The translations under genes were made by a program, and so were the position numbers. 18,270 bases of DNA from CAZITB01 sp964542055. GTDB lineage: Bacteria; Planctomycetota; Phycisphaerae; Sedimentisphaerales; CAMDDF01. Within the stretch, counting starts at the first letter, position 1; each line of letters starts with the position of its first letter. The notes below the pieces were generated by a model, which saw only the letters and a program-made list of their open reading frames with translations, did no database searches and was not told where the DNA came from. Location: positions 1 to 18,270 of the forward strand of contig CAZITB010000053.1 in assembly GCA_964542055.1 (NCBI GenBank), given 5' to 3'. This document shows, one piece after another, positions 14,554-18,270 of this stretch.

Positions 14554-14583
14554 ATTATAAAGTAAGGTGTACCCTTTTGGGTA
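14554..14583 (-). promoter_or_regulatory. probable bioF promoter with operator-like palindrome
   Basis: A perfect minus-strand TATAAT lies at 14559-14554, 40 bases before bioF. At the -35 distance there is no good TTGACA; instead the perfect palindrome TACCC-N4-GGGTA (14570-14583) occupies it. This looks like a regulator site, but it matches neither the BirA nor the BioR operator consensus that I know. Confidence 0.45.
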
Positions 14584-14685
14584 GGTTTTTTTGCGGCTGA
14601 TTTGTGCCGGCAGTATGAGAATTGTTTAGTTAACGGACATCGAAGAGTTTTTTGTTAAGTTTAGATTAAAATAAAGTGTTGAAAA

Positions 14686-15543
14686 ATGGGTATATACGAT
14701 AGAGATTATAGTCAGCAAGGTTACAGGCCGGGGGGACAGTATTTTGGTGGTGGACAAGTCAGGATGGGTTTTCCGAGCCTGACTCCCGGTGTGAAGTGGT
14801 TAATTATCGCTAATGTGGTGATTTTTTTGCTTAGTTCGGTAAGGCCTGTCGGTAATTTTCTTGTGAGTAATTTTGCTGTATTAGGTGTTGAAGGTTCGTT
14901 TTCTTATGCGGTTCAGATATGGCGGTATATCACATATCAGTTTCTTCATGCCGGTATCATGCATATTTTGCTTAATATGCTGGGATTGTTCTTTTTGGGT
15001 ACGACGCTTGAGCGGCATTGGGGGACGAGCAGGTTTATTAAATTTTATCTGATCTGCGGTTCAGTTGGCGGGATATTGTATTCCCTGCTATCGTATATTG
15101 GATTTTTCGGTGCACCTGCTGGAGCGATTCCGCTTGTTGGTGCTTCTGGGGGAGTTTTGGGTCTTTTGGCGGTATGCGCAATAAAGTTTCCTCATTTCGT
15201 TGTGTTCTTTATGTTCTTCCCGGTACCTATTAGGGTGGCGGCGATTATTTTGATAATCATTTACGTGTTTAATCTGGTAGGCAGAGGGACCAATGCAGGC
15301 GGTGACGCAGCGCATCTGGCAGGTATGGCGGCGGGTGCGGTCTATGTATGGTGGCCGAAGATAAGTTTTTTTCATAAACTGCGCGAAAAAAAAAGGAGAG
15401 ATGAGCAGGAACTGCTGAGGACGATTCATTCGGATGTTGACAGGATACTTGATAAAGTCAGCAAACATGGGATAACGAGTTTGACTCGTAACGAAAAGAA
15501 GATACTGCAAAAGGCCACTAAAATGGAGCAGATGAATAAATAA
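14686..15543 (+). CDS. rhomboid family intramembrane serine protease
   Basis: This 285-residue polytopic membrane protease cleaves transmembrane substrates within the bilayer. A Gly/Tyr-rich cytoplasmic N-terminus (1-28) precedes about six helices. The catalytic Ser154 sits in LVGASGGVLGL and His210 in DAAHLAGMAAG. The L1 signature WRYITYQFLHAGIMHILLNM (80-99) includes the HxxxN motif. The tail after about residue 226 is a charged cytoplasmic helix followed by ILDKVSKHGITSLTRNEKKIL, an extension seen at the end of many bacterial rhomboids. It is divergent from bioF and followed by a convergent anti-sigma gene. The start ATG at 14686 has a weak upstream purine stretch (GTTGAAAA); an alternative start is unlikely because residues 1-10 lead smoothly into the protein. 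Confidence 0.95.
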   Translation: MGIYDRDYSQQGYRPGGQYFGGGQVRMGFPSLTPGVKWLIIANVVIFLLSSVRPVGNFLVSNFAVLGVEGSFSYAVQIWRYITYQFLHAGIMHILLNMLGLFFLGTTLERHWGTSRFIKFYLICGSVGGILYSLLSYIGFFGAPAGAIPLVGASGGVLGLLAVCAIKFPHFVVFFMFFPVPIRVAAIILIIIYVFNLVGRGTNAGGDAAHLAGMAAGAVYVWWPKISFFHKLREKKRRDEQELLRTIHSDVDRILDKVSKHGITSLTRNEKKILQKATKMEQMNK

Positions 15544-15562
15544 TTGCTTAAACATGCAATTA
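15541..15562 (+). terminator. weak hairpin at the end of the rhomboid gene
   Basis: TAATTGC (15541-15547) pairs with GCAATTA (15556-15562) around an 8-nt loop, starting at the rhomboid stop codon. It is AT-rich and no T run follows, so it is at best a weak terminator. The rest of 15563-15677 shows nothing notable. Confidence 0.3.
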
Positions 15563-15677
15563 GTCAGTTTATCATTTCAAAGTTTCTTGCTTGGTCGGCT
15601 TGGAATTTATATTGTGACATTTCAGGCTTACATTTGGGCATTATAAGCTTAAATCATGGCAAAGTGAGCTCGTTTTC

Positions 15678-16169
15678 CTACATCTTTTCCAGTTCCCGGG
15701 CAAGGTCTTCGCCGAGGTTTTTCTCGTAGTAATTGGACACTATCTTGTCGCCGCTGTTTTGAAAATCTTCCATCGAATTGATCACGTTTGTCTTCATCAG
15801 GAAAAATATCACCAGACATGCCGCGGTATTGACAAGTTTATGATTGACCGCCGAAAAAATATTTATAACTGATGGCTTTGGCATTGCCTCTTTCAGCTTG
15901 CCGGCCTTTGGGTTTTCGCGGAGACTGTGTTTCAACACACCGACCGCCTTTTTGTTGGCGTTTGCAAGTAAGTCAGCGCTGTGCGTCTGAGACTTTATCA
16001 TCATTATCGCATGATCGACCTTTTTAACTGCCATCAAACGCTGCTGACATTTGGGGCAATTTAGAACATGGAAGTAAAGCAGCGAATTTTCCAGCTTCAA
16101 ACCCTTGCCGGCAAAGGCCTTTAACCATTGCCTCACGGAGCTGCATTTTTTTATACTTACTTTTTTCAT
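15678..16169 (-). CDS. putative membrane anti-sigma factor
   Basis: This 163-residue protein, encoded directly after an ECF sigma factor, is probably its cognate anti-sigma factor. H34-x3-C38-x2-C41 (HVLNCPKC) matches the zinc-associated anti-sigma (ZAS) motif, although the conserved upstream His/Glu context is loose. One transmembrane helix spans about 111-130 (LVNTAACLVIFFLMKTNVI), giving a cytoplasmic N-terminal sigma-binding domain and a short extracytoplasmic tail of about 30 residues rich in acidic and Lys residues. That is too short for a large sensor domain. The start ATG overlaps the sigma stop codon (ATGA, 4 bp), as is usual for such pairs. There is no RBS of its own. Confidence 0.78.
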   Translation of the reverse strand: MKKVSIKKCSSVRQWLKAFAGKGLKLENSLLYFHVLNCPKCQQRLMAVKKVDHAIMMIKSQTHSADLLANANKKAVGVLKHSLRENPKAGKLKEAMPKPSVINIFSAVNHKLVNTAACLVIFFLMKTNVINSMEDFQNSGDKIVSNYYEKNLGEDLARELEKM

Positions 16170-16720
16170 TTTGTCTGCTCGCTATTTAACCAGATTGCCA
16201 ACAGTTGTACTGCCTTGCAGCGATAAACTCTTGCGGTTGTTTCTGTAATATTCAAAATTTTACCGACCTGCCGATAGCTGATCTCTCCGAAATCTCTCAA
16301 TATGATAACCTCTCTGAGGTGGGGGGGCAGTTTGGCCACCATCATCCTAAGTTCACTGCAGCATTGCTGATGATCGAAATCGTTTGGATCGGATTGTTCG
16401 TTTTGCCGGTTAAAGACCTTTTCAACGTACCTGTCGTGCAGAGCCTCTCTCCTTATCATTGAAATGGCCACATTGCTGGCGGTCTTGAACAGGTACGACT
16501 TGACTTTTTCGGGCCTGGAACCAAAGTTATGATGGGCAAGTTTCAAAAAGGTATCCTGATATGCATCGCAGACCTTTTGCTCACAGCCCAGAATACGCCA
16601 AAGCATACGAACCAAAGCCGGGCCGTGGCTTTTCATTGCAGAAAGTATCCATACCTGGCTGGATTCGACCTGGGCCGGTATCGCGAAATCCCAAAGGTGA
16701 TTTAAAGTTGACGCATTCAT
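16166..16720 (-). CDS. RNA polymerase sigma factor, ECF subfamily
   Basis: This 184-residue ECF-type sigma factor has only regions 2 and 4. Region 2 (about 33-93) contains AYQDTFLKLAHH and the KSYLFKTASNVAISMIRR helix that reads the -10 element. After a variable linker (95-120), region 4 (about 122-178) shows LPPHLREVIILRDFGEISYRQVGKILNITETTARVYRCKA, the helix-turn-helix that reads the -35. The gene overlaps its anti-sigma partner, so expression is coordinated. No Shine-Dalgarno sequence precedes the ATG, while an ECF-like promoter sits very close upstream (separate entry), hinting at a very short leader and autoregulation. Its regulon is unknown; the divergent gspE is one candidate neighbour. 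Confidence 0.93.
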   Translation of the reverse strand: MNASTLNHLWDFAIPAQVESSQVWILSAMKSHGPALVRMLWRILGCEQKVCDAYQDTFLKLAHHNFGSRPEKVKSYLFKTASNVAISMIRREALHDRYVEKVFNRQNEQSDPNDFDHQQCCSELRMMVAKLPPHLREVIILRDFGEISYRQVGKILNITETTARVYRCKAVQLLAIWLNSEQTK

Positions 16721-16731
16721 AGAAAACTTTA

Positions 16732-16759
16732 TAACGAACGATAATAAGGTTCCGGTTCT
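16732..16759 (-). promoter_or_regulatory. possible ECF-type autoregulatory promoter of the sigma/anti-sigma pair
   Basis: On the minus strand AGAACC (16759-16754), immediately followed by a second GGAACC (16753-16748), is 17 bases upstream of CGTTA (16736-16732). GAACC-N16/17-CGTT is the general form of many ECF promoters. The start codon is only 12 bases beyond the -10-like element. Confidence 0.4.
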
Positions 16760-16845
16760 CTCTATAGCTAAGACGTACAGCTCTGGAAAATGTTAATATG
16801 AAAAAATTAAAAAAAATAAAAAAATCTTGATATTAACAAAATCAG

Positions 16846-16875
16846 TTTTCAAACGTCATAATAATTGATTATAGT
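16846..16875 (+). promoter_or_regulatory. weak candidate promoter of gspE
   Basis: TTTTCA (16846-16851) and TATAGT (16870-16875) are 18 bases apart, 29 bases before the gspE ATG. The -35 match is only 4 of 6. This low-complexity AT-rich DNA makes chance hits likely. Confidence 0.3.
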
Positions 16876-16904
16876 GCTTTTTTCGTATGGAGTTCAAATA
16901 AAAA

Positions 16905-18074
16905 ATGCTAAATGAACTGAGGAAATATTTCGAATCTGCTCAGGCAAACCCCAATTCTGTCGTGTTTCTTGTTGAAGAGCTGCTGGCAGAAGCGGTCAAA
17001 ACCCGCGCCAGTGACATACACTTCGACCCTGTCAGCGATGGTGTTATCGTTAAATACAGGATTGATGGGGTTTTAAATACAATTGAGAAACTGCCGCCAA
17101 ATATCTCAAATAATGCAATTACCCGCTTGAAAGTGATGGGCGGATTATTGACATACCGCAATGATATTCCACAGGAAGGAAGAATCGAGGTCAAGGCGAA
17201 TGCTCAGGATGGGCTTATAGATCAGCGAATTTCCACATTTCCGACTATTTACGGCCAAAGAGCAGTTGTCAGGCTATTTTACAAAAATGACGAACTTGCC
17301 GGGCTGGATATGCTGGGATTTCCCAAAAGCATACTCGAAAATCTAAAAAATACATCAGTTCAAAATCAGGGCGTTGTCCTGGTCACCGGCCCTGCAGGCA
17401 GCGGCAAGAGCACTACGTTGGCTTGTGTGATTCGCAATATTCTCCAGGAAAGTCCCGGCAAAAGCATTGTTACAATCGAAGACCCTGTAGAGATACGTAT
17501 CGATGGTGTTACGCAGGTCCAGATAGAACCGTTCGGCCAGATGACCTATTCCAAAGCCTTGCGTTCGCTTTTACGACAGGACCCGCAGGTTATAATGATC
17601 GGCGAGATAAGAGACTCCGAAACGGCGGGAATTGTGATCGAGGCCGGGCTGACCGGACATTTACTGATGAGCACGATGCACAGCGGCAGTTGTTCGGGAA
17701 CCATTTTGCGTTTGCTTGAGATGGGCATTGAGCCGTATCAGATAACATCGAGTATTTCAGCGATAGTCAATCAGAGGCTTGTAAGGAAACTTTGTGATAA
17801 CTGCAAAATTAAAGATGATGACGACGGCTATAAACAGAAAGGATGTCCGCAGTGTTACGGTACCGGCTTTAAGGGTCGTGCCCTGATCGCTGAATATGTA
17901 TCAATAGATGGTGATTTGAGAAAGGCCGTTCTTGACAGGGCCGACACTGAAAAGATCAATGTCATTCTTGAAAGTCGAGGCCATAGGACAATTGAAAACC
18001 ATGGAATGGATTTGGTATCAAAAGGTATTACCACAATAGAAGAACTAAAAAAAGTCTGTNNNNNNNNNNAATAA
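16905..18074 (+). CDS. GspE/PilB-type secretion or pilus assembly ATPase, 3' end crosses a scaffold gap
   Basis: This hexameric cytoplasmic ATPase powers pseudopilus or pilus assembly in type II secretion or type IV pilus systems. It has the N2 domain (TRASDIHFDP, about 34-42; YRIDGVL), Walker A GPAGSGKST (162-170), Asp box IEDPVE (191-196), Walker B region MIGEIRD (231-237) and His box STMHSGS (256-262, usually TLHTN). Two CxxC pairs C297/C300 and C314/C317 would bind zinc in the C-terminal domain, with only 13 residues between the pairs. With about 385 residues it lacks the N1 domain of typical ~560-residue GspE/PilB. The 10-base gap 18060-18069 covers the end. The stop at 18072-18074 is in frame only if the gap is really 10 bases. 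gspF follows. Confidence 0.93.
   Translation: MLNELRKYFESAQANPNSVVFLVEELLAEAVKTRASDIHFDPVSDGVIVKYRIDGVLNTIEKLPPNISNNAITRLKVMGGLLTYRNDIPQEGRIEVKANAQDGLIDQRISTFPTIYGQRAVVRLFYKNDELAGLDMLGFPKSILENLKNTSVQNQGVVLVTGPAGSGKSTTLACVIRNILQESPGKSIVTIEDPVEIRIDGVTQVQIEPFGQMTYSKALRSLLRQDPQVIMIGEIRDSETAGIVIEAGLTGHLLMSTMHSGSCSGTILRLLEMGIEPYQITSSISAIVNQRLVRKLCDNCKIKDDDDGYKQKGCPQCYGTGFKGRALIAEYVSIDGDLRKAVLDRADTEKINVILESRGHRTIENHGMDLVSKGITTIEELKKVCXXXX
18060..18069. other. assembly gap (10 N)
   Basis: Ten N separate the last readable gspE codons from the gspF ribosome site. Such a gap is usually a placeholder, so real length and the end of gspE are unknown. Confidence 0.99.
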
Positions 18075-18085
18075 GGATAAATTAA

Positions 18086-18270
18086 ATGTCTGTATTTGAA
18101 TATCAAGCGATAACATCAGGCGGTCGGGCAATGTCAGGTGTTATAGAAGCGCCATCAAATGACAAAGCCAGGGAACTGCTGGAAAATTTGGGCTTGAAAG
18201 TAAATGAAGTATCTATAAGCCGCCAAAGGGAAGCCGGCAGCCCTATCGCAAGGACTGACTTTCTGCTTTT
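18086..18270 (+). CDS. type II secretion / type IV pilus inner-membrane protein (GspF/PilC type), partial
   Basis: The first 61 codons of a GspF/PilC-type platform protein lie at the right edge; the reading frame is open to the end of the window. The N-terminus reads MSVFEYQAITSGGRAMSGVIE, then SNDKARELLENLGLKV. This is the typical opening of GspF (FxYxAxxxxGxxxxGxxxA...AxxxLxxxG), before the cytoplasmic helical domain. The ATG at 18086 follows AAGGA (18074-18078) by 7 nt. Adjacent to gspE in the canonical E-F order, so the two form the core of a secretion or pilus operon running off the window. The whole system cannot be assigned to secretion or to pili from this fragment. Confidence 0.88.
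   Translation, partial: MSVFEYQAITSGGRAMSGVIEAPSNDKARELLENLGLKVNEVSISRQREAGSPIARTDFLL

Noticed and set aside
14570..14593. TACCC/GGGTA hairpin followed by T run as a plus-strand terminator
   Set aside because: No plus-strand transcript would need to end there, since bioF is on the minus strand and the rhomboid gene begins downstream; an operator reading is preferred.
15088..15555. 155-codon antisense frame inside the rhomboid gene
   Set aside because: It mirrors the conserved rhomboid core; no independent start signal or domain.
1..18270. CRISPR array, insertion sequence, prophage or toxin-antitoxin locus
   Set aside because: No regularly spaced repeats, transposase, integrase or phage genes, and no small gene pair resembling a toxin-antitoxin module, were found on reading both strands.

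Overview
The window reads as a contiguous piece of a moderately AT-rich bacterial chromosome with a scaffold gap (10 N at 18060-18069) near its right end. Nothing in it is strictly lineage-diagnostic. The mix is a divergent RNase HII-like protein, an ECF sigma/anti-sigma pair with a zinc-binding motif, a short GspE followed by GspF, a lone S21 gene, and a TRAP transporter with a radical SAM DNA-repair-type protein. This fits a Planctomycetota-like organism, perhaps of an anaerobic Phycisphaerae-type lineage, but that is an inference.

Layout. 3-983: 3' part of a MATE efflux gene, meeting glmS (984-2834, minus) stop codon to stop codon. 2835-3271: a gene-free stretch containing a well-formed small transcription unit (promoter, 10-bp closing stem, strong terminator). 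3272-4231: RNase HII-like gene. 4283-4543 (minus): small DUF378 membrane protein. 4727-5182: stand-alone double Clp-N protein, followed after 7 nt by tRNA-Arg(UCG) and a D-arm-like tRNA fragment. 5304-6298: membrane-anchored methyltransferase and a zinc-ribbon membrane protein. 6333-7460: radical SAM protein of the DNA modification/repair type with a C-terminal helix-hairpin-helix. 7593-7778: rpsU with its own terminator. 7857-9842: uvrB.

9908-13256 (minus) is a TRAP transporter operon, dctP-dctQ-dctM, ending in a UspA-family gene. Its recognisable promoter overlaps the end of the upstream bioF-like gene (13348-14514, minus). 14686-15543: rhomboid protease. 15678-16720 (minus): ECF sigma factor and membrane anti-sigma factor, overlapping by ATGA. 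16905 to the end: gspE (type II secretion / type IV pilus ATPase) and the start of gspF.

Most genes are core housekeeping: amino-sugar synthesis, excision repair, ribosome and biotin synthesis. The parts most worth a second look are the orphan structured RNA at about 3083-3197, the tRNA fragment fused to the methyltransferase leader, the RNase HII-like protein with a large Cys-containing insertion, the radical SAM repair protein without an adjacent glycosylase partner, and the UspA protein whose nucleotide-binding loop is altered within a TRAP operon. I saw no CRISPR array, insertion sequence, prophage or obvious defence island.
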